A DNA stretch of 64,000 bases from Tragulus kanchil (taxonomy: Eukaryota > Chordata > Mammalia > Artiodactyla > Tragulidae). The notes beneath the pieces are model-generated. The model was not told the DNA's origin, searched no databases, and saw nothing but the letters and a program-made list of their open reading frames with translations. Location of the stretch: positions 138,030,854 through 138,094,853 of the forward strand of contig JAIOJX010000031.1 of assembly GCA_022376925.1 (NCBI GenBank), in the 5' to 3' direction. Each line of letters opens with the position of its first letter. The first letter of the stretch is position 1. Shown here piece by piece: positions 10,666 through 21,570 of the stretch. A program made the position numbers and the translations under genes.

Positions 10666-10998
10666 GGCTTCCCTGGTGGTCCAGTGGGTAAGGACACCGC
10701 CTTGCAGTGCAGGGGACGCCGGTTCGATCCCTATCCTGGGAAGACCCCACGTGCCGCTGAGCAGCTGGACCGATGTGTCCAACTACCTAGCCGGAGCTCT
10801 GGAGCGCATGCGCCCAGAGCAGGTGCTCTGTGACAACAGAGGCCACTGCGATGGGAGGCCCACATGGGCCAAAGAACAAAGATGGATGAAAATAGAGAAA
10901 TGAAAGACCAATAGAAGTAGCCCACCTGCTCCCCTCCCTCCCCACCCCACCCCACCCCACCCCCAAATAAATAAATAAATAAATCTTTTATAAAAAAA
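10666..10998 (+). mobile_element. CHR-like SINE, variant subfamily (copy 2)
   Basis: Full forward copy: head 'ggcttccctggtggtcc', B box ggttcgatccc at 10731-10741, variant body including 'gcgcatgcgcccagagc', then a CCCCA-rich stretch (10935-10964) and an AAAT/A tail. A perfect 16-base TSD, aagaaatagggattca, lies at 10650-10665 and 10999-11014, which indicates a comparatively young insertion. Confidence 0.9.
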
Positions 10999-11034
10999 AA
11001 GAAATAGGGATTCAAATTTTATATGTAAAATATA

Positions 11035-11039
11035 TGTGT

Positions 11040-11074
<35 letters not shown>
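11035..11074. repeat. (AC)n microsatellite
   Basis: About 18 AC units after a short TGTG run, directly downstream of the SINE. Likely polymorphic. Confidence 0.95.
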
Positions 11075-11076
<2 letters not shown>

Positions 11077-11097
11077 TGTCAGATATATAAAATTCTA

Positions 11098-11206
11098 GTT
11101 TTTTCTTTCCTTTTTTTTTCTGGACATACCACACAGCTTGCAGCATCTTAGTTCCCCAGCAGTGGAAGCACCAAGTCCTAGCCACCAGACCACCAGGGAA
11201 TTCCTT
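11098..11206 (-). mobile_element. CHR-type SINE fragment
   Basis: T-rich tail, then 'gcagcatcttagttcccc' and 'gaccaccagggaattcc', which is the reverse of the CHR head. Confidence 0.75.
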
Positions 11207-11436
11207 AATGATAGAAAATTCTAAACTCCACATGGTCTCTCCATATAATAATACAATGCTATAGTCACTTTCCAAATGCTCCCCAAAGCTCAAAGCCTTA
11301 GCCTCACTTAGCATCACCCTCCCTGCTTCCAAAGTACAAATCCTGCCTTTGTTGAATCCTTCTCCTGCTCCTGCTCTAATTGGTAGCTTTCTGTATGGGT
11401 CTCTGAAATTCCTGAGTTTTTGGAAGGCCCATTTCT

Positions 11437-11466
11437 TTACTGTCTGAGCCCCCTGGGAAGCCCTAC
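11437..11466 (-). mobile_element. 30-bp Bov-tA head flanked by 14-bp direct repeats
   Basis: The 30 bases are the reverse of the first bases of a Bov-tA SINE (tgtctgagccccctgggaag). They are bounded by identical copies of gaaggcccatttct at 11423-11436 and 11467-11480. There is no A-tail and no 3' SINE sequence. The arrangement resembles a target-site duplication around a drastically shortened insert. Confidence 0.6.
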
Positions 11467-11480
11467 GAAGGCCCATTTCT

Positions 11481-11925
11481 CAAACTCCTCTTCCATCAAG
11501 CCTCTACCAGTTCACTGACTCCCTTGAGGAAAGTGCTAGAGCCCCCCCTACCAAGGCTCACTGGTTATCCTCCATACACGGCTGGCCTTTGCACGATTAC
11601 ATGCAATCCCAGGTAACACTATCAAAGCTGGCAAAACCAGGTAAGACAGTACAGATGATTTCCAATGTGTCTAATAGCCATAAGATCGTTTTATAACAGA
11701 TGGGTTCAGAGGATCAAAGCCATCACTTCTGGATCACTGATGGGCTGTGTTCGTTTCCAGACAATCATAGATAGATATTGCTCAGGAAACTATTGCTATT
11801 AATACCTCCTCTTGGGTTAGCCCATTAATAGTCGTTTACCATGCAGCAGAGATGGACAGTTCTGAAGTCATATTAGCATTCCCTTCCAAGCTGAGCTCTG
11901 CTGTGAGCCAAACTGGGAGCCTTTC
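11481..11925. other. Single-copy stretch without recognised features
   Basis: No recognised repeat, RNA gene or coding frame. Confidence 0.4.
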
Positions 11926-14211
11926 TTGGCCTGAAACAGGGAAGCGCTCCTCCCTCCCAGATACTAGATTCCTATCAGCTTTGCAAAGGGAAGCAGGTAC
12001 CAACATGTCAGATATACCTAACACAGAACAGAAACAATGTTTTCTTTATCAGTCGCAACTGTTGACAGTCAGTCCCTTTCTGGGGTGGGTGAATGTATTA
12101 AACAGCATCCAAAACAAATTTTGCCAAACAAGGTAGAGAAGAAACTGGAGATACAGCGTGAATACCCCAAAACATAGTAGGGATTAACTGCCAAAAGCTT
12201 CTCAGTGATCAGCAACTGCATTCGCCCACAACTGGTTTGTTCTTGAATTTAATCTGTTTCTTCACAAAAAAAGGGTATATGCTAGGCACTAAGTTTTGCG
12301 AGAAGCTGGAAAATCATTTAGGTGTTTATGTGCCTGACAGTCTGTGGGGATGAATGGTATAAAGAATAATTACGTCCCAAATGTCAGTCTTAATGAAATG
12401 CAATTAGGATCCATCTGTCCAGTGCTCTTGATAAATCCCTGCCTGCCTTGACCTCCCAGTATGCACATACTTATTTCTACAGATCCCAATCTTTTCTTTA
12501 AAGTCCCTAGAAGTGAGCCTTTCAAAAAGTTCCATGTTGGGTTCCCCTGGTGGCTCATTGGTAGAGTGCACCTGCCAATGCAGGACACATGGGTTTGATC
12601 CCTCTTCCTGGAAGATCCCACATGCTGAGGAGCAATGAAGCCCCTGCACTGCATCTACTGAAGCCTGAGCGTCCTAGAGCCTGTGCCCTGTGAGGGAAGC
12701 CGCTCCAGCGAGAAGCCCACACACCTCAACCAGAGAGTAGCCCTCACTGGCTACAACTAGAGAAAGCTCCTGTGCAGCAAAGAAGACTCAGCGCAGCCAA
12801 AAATAAAATAAATAGATTTTTAAAAATAAATGGAAAATTCTACACTGATTTCCTGATCTGCGCTAAGGAGCACACTAAGCACAAAAAGGCATGGTCACCA
12901 CTGCATCCCCATTAAGGCACACAATGTCATAGAGAGCCCTCGGAATTTTTGTTGAGCGAATGAGTAAATATTAGACAAGGACCATGTCCTAAAAACCTTC
13001 AATTGTCTAGGATTTCAACATTCCTTGTTAGAAGATATTCATTCCATCTTTCTCTAGGATTTGGCCTGAAACGGGAAGCTCCTCCCTCCCAGATACTAGA
13101 TTCCTATCAGCTTTGCAAAGGGAAGCAGGTACCAACATGTCAGATATACCTAACACAGAACAGAAACAATGTTTTCTTTATCAGTCGCAACTGTTGACAG
13201 TCAGTCCCTTTCTGGGGTGGGTGAATGTATTAAACAGCATCCAAAACAAATTTTGCCAAACAAGGTAGAGAAGAAACTGGAGATACAGCGTGAATACCCC
13301 AAAACATAGTAGGGATTAACTGCCAAAAGCTTCTCAGTGATCAGCAACTGCATTCGCCCACAACTGGTTTGTTCTTGAATTTAATCTGTTTCTTCACAAA
13401 AAAAGGGTATATGCTAGGCACTAAGTTTTGCGAGAAGCTGGAAAATCATTTAGGTGTTTATGTGCCTGACAGTCTGTGGGGATGAATGGTATAAAGAATA
13501 ATTACGTCCCAAATGTCAGTCTTAATGAAATGCAATTAGGATCCATCTGTCCAGTGCTCTTGATAAATCCCTGCCTGCCTTGACCTCCCAGTATGCACAT
13601 ACTTATTTCTACAGATCCCAATCTTTTCTTTAAAGTCCCTAGAAGTGAGCCTTTCAAAAAGTTCCATGTTGGGTTCCCCTGGTGGCTCATTGGTAGAGTG
13701 CACCTGCCAATGCAGGACACATGGGTTTGATCCCTCTTCCTGGAAGATCCCACATGCTGAGGAGCAATGAAGCCCCTGCACTGCATCTACTGAAGCCTGA
13801 GCGTCCTAGAGCCTGTGCCCTGTGAGGGAAGCCGCTCCAGCGAGAAGCCCACACACCTCAACCAGAGAGTAGCCCTCACTGGCTACAACTAGAGAAAGCT
13901 CCTGTGCAGCAAAGAAGACTCAGCGCAGCCAAAAATAAAATAAATAGATTTTTAAAAATAAATGGAAAATTCTACACTGATTTCCTGATCTGCGCTAAGG
14001 AGCACACTAAGCACAAAAAGGCATGGTCACCACTGCATCCCCATTAAGGCACACAATGTCATAGAGAGCCCTCGGAATTTTTGTTGAGCGAATGAGTAAA
14101 TATTAGACAAGGACCATGTCCTAAAAACCTTCAATTGTCTAGGAAATCTGTTTACATTTCTTAGTTTATATGTTTTCATTCCTTGTTAGAAGATATTCAT
14201 TCCATCTTTCT
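11926..14211. repeat. Direct duplication D (about 1.13 kb)
   Basis: Copy 1 is 11926-13052 and copy 2 is 13061-14211. Copy 1 lacks about 30 bases present near 14144-14175, and its last bases before the junction are garbled. Other differences are small indels close to the start of copy 2. Confidence 0.95.
12537..12830 (+). mobile_element. CHR-type SINE (standard body)
   Basis: Near full length: 'ttcccctggtggctcat', diverged B box 'gggtttgatccc', body 'aactagagaaagctcctg' and 'cagccaaaaataaaata' tail. The duplicate is at 13671-13962. An apparent 94-residue minus-strand frame is only the antisense of this SINE. Confidence 0.85.
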
Positions 14212-14214
14212 TGG

Positions 14215-14425
14215 AAGAACTTAGCATTTATTGGACTCCTCACATGGGCTTAAATTTACAGTTTATTTACTTTAAAACAAGTCATATGAAGGGAGTATTG
14301 GATGGATAAGGAAATTGAAATCCAGAAAAGAAAAGTAACTTTTCCAAGGGTACCTAATATCAAGTGGTGGAGTAAACAGCCAGACCCGCCTGGTTCCAAG
14401 GCCATTGCTCTTTGCTCTATATCTG
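14215..14425 (+). mobile_element. MIR SINE, diverged
   Basis: 'ttagcatttattggactc', 'ggataaggaaattgaaatc' and 'ccaagggtacctaatatc' are in MIR order. Confidence 0.65.
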
Positions 14426-14604
14426 TGTGTTTCAACAAAGGTTCCTTGATCTAGAATGTTTACACATGAATTCTTCTCCAGTCCTCTGATGGCTTTGATG
14501 AGAACTCTTAAATTCCACATTTTCATTTGAATAATTTTAGAAGAATTAATAAAAGTATATATTATATTATCTGAACAACTACCTACAACTCTTTATTAAT
14601 TAAA

Positions 14605-14715
14605 AAAATACTGGGTGGGGGGAGGGTCCAGGGATATGTATAGTAACAATCTGGGAACATACATGTCTATGAACAACAAAACTCTGTAAAATCTTTAAAA
14701 TAAAGGAAAAAAAAA
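14605..14715 (+). mobile_element. L1 3' end
   Basis: 'tctgggaacatacatg' then 'acaacaaaactctgtaaa', and 'aataaaggaaaaaaa' as tail. It is the same 3' terminus as the L1 at 57177-58000. Confidence 0.85.
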
Positions 14716-14887
14716 TAAGGCGTATGTATAGCATTAAGGTATAGGGGTGATTGCTGGAAGCAGTATAGTTCTCAAGGATAATTGAGAGGAGTTAGGGTTA
14801 GGAGTTAGGAATTGGGCTGAAGGTGAAGTAGAGGAGAAAGAGAGGGATTTTCATTTGAATTATTTTTAGTGACATATATTGCTTTAG

Positions 14888-14968
14888 TGTGATATATATA
14901 TGTGTGTGTGTGTGTATATATATATATATGTGTGTGTGTATATATATATATATAAATATATATATTTA
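14888..14968. repeat. TA/TG dinucleotide tract
   Basis: Alternating (TA)n and (TG)n blocks over about 80 bases. Confidence 0.95.
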
Positions 14969-15080
14969 GCCAAGCCACCTGACGGCTTGCAGGAACTTAA
15001 TTCCCTGACCAAGAATTGAACCTGGGGCCACAGCAGTAAAAATGCTAAGTCCTAATCATTAGACACCCAGGGAGGTCCCT
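14969..15080 (-). mobile_element. CHR-type SINE fragment
   Basis: 'ggcttgcaggaacttaa', 'ttccctgaccaagaattg' and 'cattagacacccaggga' are the diverged reverse CHR head and body. The dinucleotide tract next to it may have grown from its tail. Confidence 0.65.
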
Positions 15081-15289
15081 ACTTTTATAATTAAAAACAG
15101 TAAAGGCAATAAAAAGTCTTTAAGAACAGAAACGAAGCCTGAGTTCCTTATCTATAGTAACAAGCTCCCTCTTCTAGGGTGAGTTTGAAAATTAGTTAAC
15201 CCATGTGCAACATTTAGAACAGAGCCTGACTTGAGTAGACAGGAAAAATTAGAAGGGGGCTGACAGATGGAGGCTATATTAGATAGCAT

Positions 15290-15780
15290 AATACGATCCC
15301 CTCTGCCCCCCAAAAAACTGCCTACACATTGTCCCCCACCCCCAGACCTTGTGATTATGTTACGTTGGGAGGGGGACTTTGCAGATGTGATTGGGTTAAG
15401 GATCTTGAGTTAAGGATCAGGAGATTTTCCTGGACTGTCCAAGTGCATCCAGTGGGATCACAGGGTCTTGGAAAGGAAAGAGGCAAGCAGGAGTCTGATA
15501 GAAGGAAGTGTGAGGAGGGAAGCAGCAGTCAGGGTGATGCCAGGAAAAAGTCATGAGCCAGGAAACGCCAAGGGCCTCCAGAAGGCTGAAAATGCAAAGA
15601 AAAGAATTCTCCTCTGGCTCCACCAGAAGGAACGAGCGCTCCTAGCACCTTGACTTTAGCCCTGAGAGACTGATTTGAGACTGATCTGGAACAGGACGAG
15701 ACTACACTGATGTTTTAAGTCATTATGTTTGTGAAAATTTGTCACAGCAGCGATAGGGAATGACTGCAGACACAAAAGGA
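15290..15780 (+). mobile_element. Ancient LTR-like repeat (MaLR-type, tentative)
   Basis: Characteristic text 'actttgcagatgtgatt', 'aggatcttgagttaagg', 'ttagccctgagagactg', and 'tttgtcacagcagcgat' at the end. A related copy lies in opposite orientation at 25265-25680. The family name is tentative. Duplication E cuts through it, so the segment from 15399 onward recurs at 16490-16870. Confidence 0.5.
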
Positions 15781-17578
15781 AGCCTAAGTCCTCAGTCAGG
15801 GTGGGTTGAAAGAGAGGTGAAGTGTCCACTGAGGATGGTGCTCTTTGGAATATCACAGAACCTCCAGAAACAAAGCAAAGGCATAGCTGGGCAAGTCTGC
15901 CAACAGTGCAAAGCCTGGATGAAGGCGCCTCCTGTTCTTATGTTAAAATGGAAAAGGGGGCTTCCCTGGTGGTCCAGTGGGTAAAGAGTCCGTCTTGCAG
16001 TGCAAGGGACAACGTTTCAACCCCTGGTTCAGGAAGACCCCATGTGCTGCGGAGCAGCTAGACCGGTGTGTCCAGATGCAGGTCAGCGCTCTGGAGCACA
16101 TGCGCCCAGAGCCGGTGCGCTGCAACGAGAGAGGCCACTGCAATGGAAGGCCCACACAGGCCAAAGGACAGAGGTGGATGAAAATTTTAAAAAGAAATAA
16201 TAAACAGTAAAAGAGGCCACAATTTTTTTAAAAAAAGGTGAAAAAAGGCCCTCCCAGCACATGAAACCCCATGTTTGCATGCATTCAGTCCCACAGCCTT
16301 TGAATCCCTGAACCCACTGAGAGAAAGCAAGCACGTGTCTGCTAATATTTTAGTGAAACTGTTCCTGCACCCGTGAACACTTGGCTCCTAGTAACTCTTT
16401 GGTAGACAGTAAGAAACAGCTTCTCACAGTTCATTTTTTAATTGACAGAAACACTGAATAACCTGGATGACTTTCCTGCACATATGTACAGGATCTTGAG
16501 TTAAGGATCAGGAGATTTTCCTGGACTGTCCAAGTGCATCCAGTGGGATCACAGGGTCTTGGAAAGGAAAGAGGCAAGCAGGAGTCTGATAGAAGGAAGT
16601 GTGAGGAGGGAAGCAGCAGTCAGGGTGATGCCAGGAAAAAGTCATGAGCCAGGAAACGCCAAGGGCCTCCAGAAGGCTGAAAATGCAAAGAAAAGAATTC
16701 TCCTCTGGCTCCACCAGAAGGAACGAGCGCTCCTAGCACCTTGACTTTAGCCCTGAGAGACTGATTTGAGACTGATCTGGAACAGGACGAGACTACACTG
16801 ATGTTTTAAGTCATTATGTTTGTGAAAATTTGTCACAGCAGCGATAGGGAATGACTGCAGACACAAAAGGAAGCCTAAGTCCTCAGTCAGGGTGGGTTGA
16901 AAGAGAGGTGAAGTGTCCACTGAGGATGGTGCTCTTTGGAATATCACAGAACCTCCAGAAACAAAGCAAAGGCATAGCTGGGCAAGTCTGCCAACAGTGC
17001 AAAGCCTGGATGAAGGCGCCTCCTGTTCTTATGTTAAAATGGAAAAGGGGGCTTCCCTGGTGGTCCAGTGGGTAAAGAGTCCGTCTTGCAGTGCAAGGGA
17101 CAACGTTTCAACCCCTGGTTCAGGAAGACCCCATGTGCTGCGGAGCAGCTAGACCGGTGTGTCCAGATGCAGGTCAGCGCCTGGAGCACATGCGCCCAGA
17201 GCCGGTGCGCTGCAACGAGAGAGGCCACTGCAATGGAAGGCCCACACAGGCCAAAGGACAGAGGTGGATGAAAATTTTAAAAAGAAATAATAAACAGTAA
17301 AAGAGGCCACAATTTTTTTAAAAAAAGGTGAAAAAAGGCCCTCCCAGCACATGAAACCCCATGTTTGCATGCATTCAGTCCCACAGCCTTTGAATCCCTG
17401 AACCCACTGAGAGAAAGCAAGCACGTGTCTGCTAATATTTTAGTGAAACTGTTCCTGCACCCGTGAACACTTGGCTCCTAGTAACTCTTTGGTAGACAGT
17501 AAGAAACAGCTTCTCACAGTTCATTTTTTAATTGACAGAAACACTGAATAACCTGGATGACTTTCCTGCACATATGTA
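15399..17578. repeat. Direct duplication E (about 1.09 kb)
   Basis: Copy 1 is 15399-16489 and copy 2 is 16490-17578, joined without filler. One clear difference is CT present at 16089 and missing from copy 2, which shifts every open frame crossing it. Confidence 0.97.
15958..16210 (+). mobile_element. CHR-like SINE, variant subfamily (copy 3, duplicated)
   Basis: Head 'gggcttccctggtggtcc', diverged B box 'cgtttcaacccc', variant body 'gagcagctagaccggtg' and 'gcgcccagagccggtgc', A-rich tail. The duplicate is at 17049-17301. No clear TSD was found. Confidence 0.85.
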
Positions 17579-18505
17579 TGGGTCTTACAGACACTTCTTT
17601 CTCCTTCTTCCTTCCTTTAAAAAAAAACGTAGCCCTCAAAGATATCCTGGAAAAAGCACTCAGGCTTATAACATTAGGGCTTTAATGAGCCAAGAATTCT
17701 ATTTTTTCCCTATTACACTGAACAATAATTCTTAACAGCTTAAATTTTCAAAGCACTTCACAAGCCTTTAATTAATCCTCTCCACTGCCAGCGAGAAGGA
17801 AACTAATATTCGGAGTATCTCATCCTAACATCCTTTAATTTGGCAAGACATCCACTGGCTTCGAAAAAGCGTCCGTACCACTGAGGTTATTTGGATCACC
17901 GATGTTTAATTGGTCCCCCTTATCTAATGAAACCTGGCTATCAGAACCCTTTAAATCGCCATCTCCTGAGGGCTAGATATAGGCAGAGGGAGCTGCTTTG
18001 AGCCTGGAAGAGAAACAGCAGTGAGTCCCACAGAGAGATGACAAAGCTCGTCTGTACCGAACCTGCGAGACGGGGCTCGTGATGGAGGCGCGTTGCCAGT
18101 TGCATCAGAGCCTGATTCATGCCCGAGAACTGGGGCACGATGCCTATCTGGATGCCCTTCTCAGCCCTGGGCTCTCCGGAGGCCCGGGACAATCAGCAGT
18201 TGAATTGCTCTGGGCTCTTTGCTTAGCCTCTCGGATGAGAGGGAAGCTCTAGGAAGCCCTACTTTTCTCTCTAATCAGACCTACTTCCTGAAGGCTTCAT
18301 GGGTACAGACCAGCCACACAGCCTCCCAGGCTGAACCCCACTCTCCCAGCACCATGCCCCGCCGGTGTGGCCTTGCCCCTCCCGGGCTCCCACCGGACCC
18401 GCTCCATTGACTGCAGTTTGATGAGCTAATCCCTTCCACTGCATTAGGTCAGTAACACAGCGGCCAAAATAATGTCAAATCCCATTTTCAATTCAAAGAA
18501 ACAGA
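17579..18505. other. Single-copy block with possible conserved non-coding DNA
   Basis: A weak MIR-like remnant may lie at 17745-17815. From 17830 to 18420 no repeat is recognised. The block is richer in G+C and CpG than its surroundings and includes GATA-type ('cttatct') and homeodomain-type ('tttaattgg') motifs near 17905-17925. Open frames here match nothing known. Confidence 0.35.
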
Positions 18506-18509
18506 ATTC

Positions 18510-18750
18510 AAGAAATGCCTTCTGAGAGCCTGCTTTATGCCAGGCACTGCACAATCCTGGCTAGATAAGGTCCCAGGCCCTTGAGAACCCTGGTTTGAAG
18601 TCAAATAAATAGTTAAATAACTGTAATACAAGTACAATAACAAAGGTGCCTGTGGGCTATTCCTGAGAGAAGAGGGCAGGAAGAGAAGGGGTGGAGGAAG
18701 GGAAGCACCATTTGTGGAGGAGGGAGGAAGCACTGTTAGGCTTTTAACAG
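18510..18750 (+). repeat. Ancient interspersed repeat, unassigned
   Basis: 'tttatgccaggcactgc' then 'ataaatagttaaataac' resemble the same old family as 3185 and 23480. The stretch 18751-18946 looks like an LTR end with 'ataataaacaggtaatg', but I cannot name it. Confidence 0.4.
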
Positions 18751-18960
18751 AGATAGTGTTTAATGTGCCCCTTCTATGATGTGATTTTAACCAGCATAAT
18801 AGGAAGGGGTGATATCAGGATAAAACAGATATTTGATCTTTGTTCCTGACAGTCTTCTGTATTCCAGACTCTGCCAATGCTCATCCTGTGTACCCCTCTA
18901 TCTGACTGTGCTTTTGTATCCATCAGATCCTTTATAATAAACAGGTAATGGGAAGTAAAG

Positions 18961-19165
18961 GCTTCCCTGCTGGCTCAGCAGTAAAGAATCTGCCTGCCCA
19001 TGCAGGAGACGCAGGTTCAGTCCCTGGGTCTGAAAGATCCCCAGGAGAAGGAATTGGCAACCCCCTGCAGTATTCCTGCCTGGGGGATCCCATGGACAGA
19101 GGAGCCTGGTGGGCTACAGACCACGGGGCTGCCCAAGAATCAGATGCGACTTAGGGATCGATGAC
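18961..19165 (+). mobile_element. Bov-tA SINE
   Basis: Full forward copy from 'gcttccctgctggctcag' through 'gagcctggtgggctacag' to 'atcagatgcgactt'. An imperfect TSD (aatgggaagtaaag / aatgggaagagaaag) lies at 18947-18960 and 19166-19180. Confidence 0.9.
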
Positions 19166-19180
19166 AATGGGAAGAGAAAG

Positions 19181-19744
19181 CACTTCTCTGAGCTCTATGA
19201 GCTGTTTTAGCAAAGTGTCAGACCTGAAAGGAGGGGTTTTGGAAGCCTCTAGCGTTGTAGCCAAGTTAAGAGAAGTGCAGGCACTTAGGGGACCCAGCGC
19301 CTGGCGCTAGCATCTCACGTGAGGGCCTACCTGTGGCACTGTGCCCGTCAACCCTGGGGGCCTACGCTGGCTCCAAGTAGACGGTATCAGGAGATGGCTG
19401 AACGTCTATCCATGTCTGGAGAGTTGATCTAGTTGTTAGTGTAGAGAGATCCCGCACCTTGGGTAGGAGACATATTGGGACTAAATATGACTCAGAGAGA
19501 GTATTCCAAAATGAAGGACTTGCGAACGGGCAGGGTATGTGGGAAACAGCAGTCTGGCCCAGCTGGGTCCTGGGAGAGATGCAACTGGGAAGTGAGATTG
19601 AACTAGTTCTTGGCGGGCCATAAACTTTTACTGATGTGTTCCCCAAATTTAGATTAATCTTTCCCCACTGTCAGAATATTCTCCAGATCCAGATACCATC
19701 TGTACTCATCTTTACAGGATACTGGTAAAGAATCTGCCTGCAGG
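19181..19744. other. Single-copy or unrecognised old repeat stretch
   Basis: Nothing assignable. The text around 19260-19660 has the feel of an eroded LTR, but no family could be named. Confidence 0.3.
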
Positions 19745-20030
19745 TTTGTTGAGCAAGTACTTTGCAGCAGGCACTTTCTGCTAATGCCTTTAAACGGGAT
19801 GAGAAGGATAGCTGCTACAGGGTCGCTCCTGGCTTCACTTGAGCAAGAGTCAGAACTTTGTGTACCTTGTCTCATGTAATCCTCAAGATACCTGATCAGA
19901 AATAATGCTATTCTGCATTTGGAGGTAAGAAAACACAGGTTTACAGAGGTGAGGCTTCTTGCCCAGGGTCATATGAGTAGCAAGCGACACATGCAGGATT
20001 TCATCTCAGGTCTCAGGAGGTCAAGCCTAT
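19745..20030 (+). mobile_element. MIR SINE, diverged, with internal insertion
   Basis: 'gcaagtactttgcagcagg' and, about 130 bases later, 'ggaggtaagaaaacacagg' and 'ttgcccagggtcatatg' follow the MIR order. Confidence 0.6.
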
Positions 20031-20109
20031 TGTCAGTTAAACATTAACACAGCATAATCTCTCACACGGTGAGACCTGGGATGCCCTGCTGATGGTCTGT
20101 AACCAGGAA

Positions 20110-20350
20110 CCCTGAAAATTTTAGTGTCAAAGAGTAACATGATCAGAATCCTGCTTTGCAAGGATGAATCCAGGCATGCTCAGCCGGAAGGTGTGGACCA
20201 GGTTCCCTGGAAACAGGGAAACCAACTCATAGGCTCTCATAGCTGTGAAATCCAAAGGGCCTGGTGGCAAAATGGACATGGGAGGTGAGGGAGAGGGAAG
20301 AAACAGAGTCCCTTGAGTCTCGGTGATCACAGAATGAGGAGGAGGTTAAG
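20110..20350 (+). repeat. Ancient interspersed repeat, unassigned
   Basis: 'agtaacatgatcagaatcc' is a recurring block of the old unnamed family seen elsewhere in the window. Confidence 0.35.
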
Positions 20351-20481
20351 AGATGGAGGCTGAATGTAGACAGGACAGGCTGAGGAACCTCTGGGGTATC
20401 CAGCTGGAAATGGTCAACAGACTGGAGGAAACTGGGACTGGAACTTGAGAGAAGAGTATGCTTTGGGGTATTGTATACCTA

Positions 20482-20655
20482 GAAAAGTGAAATTGCTCCG
20501 TCAATTCTTTGCGACCCATGAATGAGCCATGGAATTCTCTAGGCAAGAATACTGGTGTGGGTAGCCCTTCCCTTCTCCAGGAGATTTTCCCAACCCAGGG
20601 ACATTCTCCCTCATTGCAGGCAGATTCTTTACCATCTGAGCCACCAGAGAAGCCC
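20482..20655 (-). mobile_element. Bov-tA SINE
   Basis: Reverse copy ending 'gagccaccagagaagccc'. The middle contains a short mismatch-rich patch. Only its 5' half (21692-21790) is present in the duplicate. Confidence 0.85.
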
Positions 20656-21000
20656 AGATACCTAGAAGGGATGGTTAAAACCACAGAAGCTAATGAGTTT
20701 CGAGGGCAAGAATGTACAGAGAAACAAAAAGGCATTAGGGAATGTCCATGTTCAGAGAAAGGAAGGAGGAAAAGAGCCAGTGGAAGAGTGAGATAAAGAG
20801 AGCAGCTGGGAGGGAGGAGCCCTAGGGAGGGGCCAGATCACACAGCTGGAGGGCTGATGACCAGGAGTAAAAGGGACTTGTAAGAATGCTGGGGCTCTGT
20901 GACCTTCTGCAACCAGAGAAAGTAGGAGAGGTCAGGTAGAGAGAACATGGTGAAAGATTCAGATCCAAGAAAAGCAAAAAATGATGGCTTCAAAAAAAAA

Positions 21001-21390
21001 TAACACCTGCTAATCCCAAACCCCCAATTCAACCCTCCCGTATGCCCCTCCCCTTTGACAACCACAAACCTGCTCTCTGTTTACGAGTCTGTTTCTGTTT
21101 CACAGGTAAGTTCATTTGTGTCATGTTTTAGCTCCCACATACAAATGTATTACATGGCATTTGTCTTTCTGATTTAGTATGATAATCTCTGCAAATGGCA
21201 TTATTTTATTTTTAATGGCTGAGTAGTATTCCATTGCATATATATATATATATATACCATATCTTTATCCATTCATCCATTCATCTGTGATGGACATTTA
21301 AGTTGTTCCCATGTTTTGGCTGTTGTGAATAGTGCTGCAATGAACATTGAGGTGCATGTATCTTTCTTCTTTTGGATAAAATGACATGGT
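21001..21390 (-). mobile_element. L1 3' segment (antisense)
   Basis: 'gctgagtagtattccatt', then a TA tract, then 'tggctgttgtgaatagtg' and 'gctgcaatgaacattgag' are the antisense of the late ORF2/3' region of L1. The duplicate is at 22136-22525. Confidence 0.85.
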
Positions 21391-21570
21391 AGGGGGCTTC
21401 CGAGATGGTCCGGTGGTTAAGAGTTTGCCTTGCAATGTAGAGGACTCTGGTTCGATCCCTGGTCTGGGAAGATCCCCACATGCCATGGGGGAACTAAGCC
21501 TGTGCACCACAAATACTGAGCCTGCATTCTGAAACCTATGACCCCAAAATAAATAAATATTTTTAAAAAA
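21391..21570 (+). mobile_element. CHR-type SINE
   Basis: Head 'gggggcttccgagatgg', B box ggttcgatccc, 'gaactaagcctgtgcacc', AAAT tail. The duplicate is at 22526-22705. L1 sequence of opposite orientation follows (21580-21679). Confidence 0.85.

Noticed and set aside
10731..10741. tRNA gene
   Set aside because: The B-box-like motif belongs to tRNA-derived SINEs. No cloverleaf with anticodon and acceptor stems can be completed.
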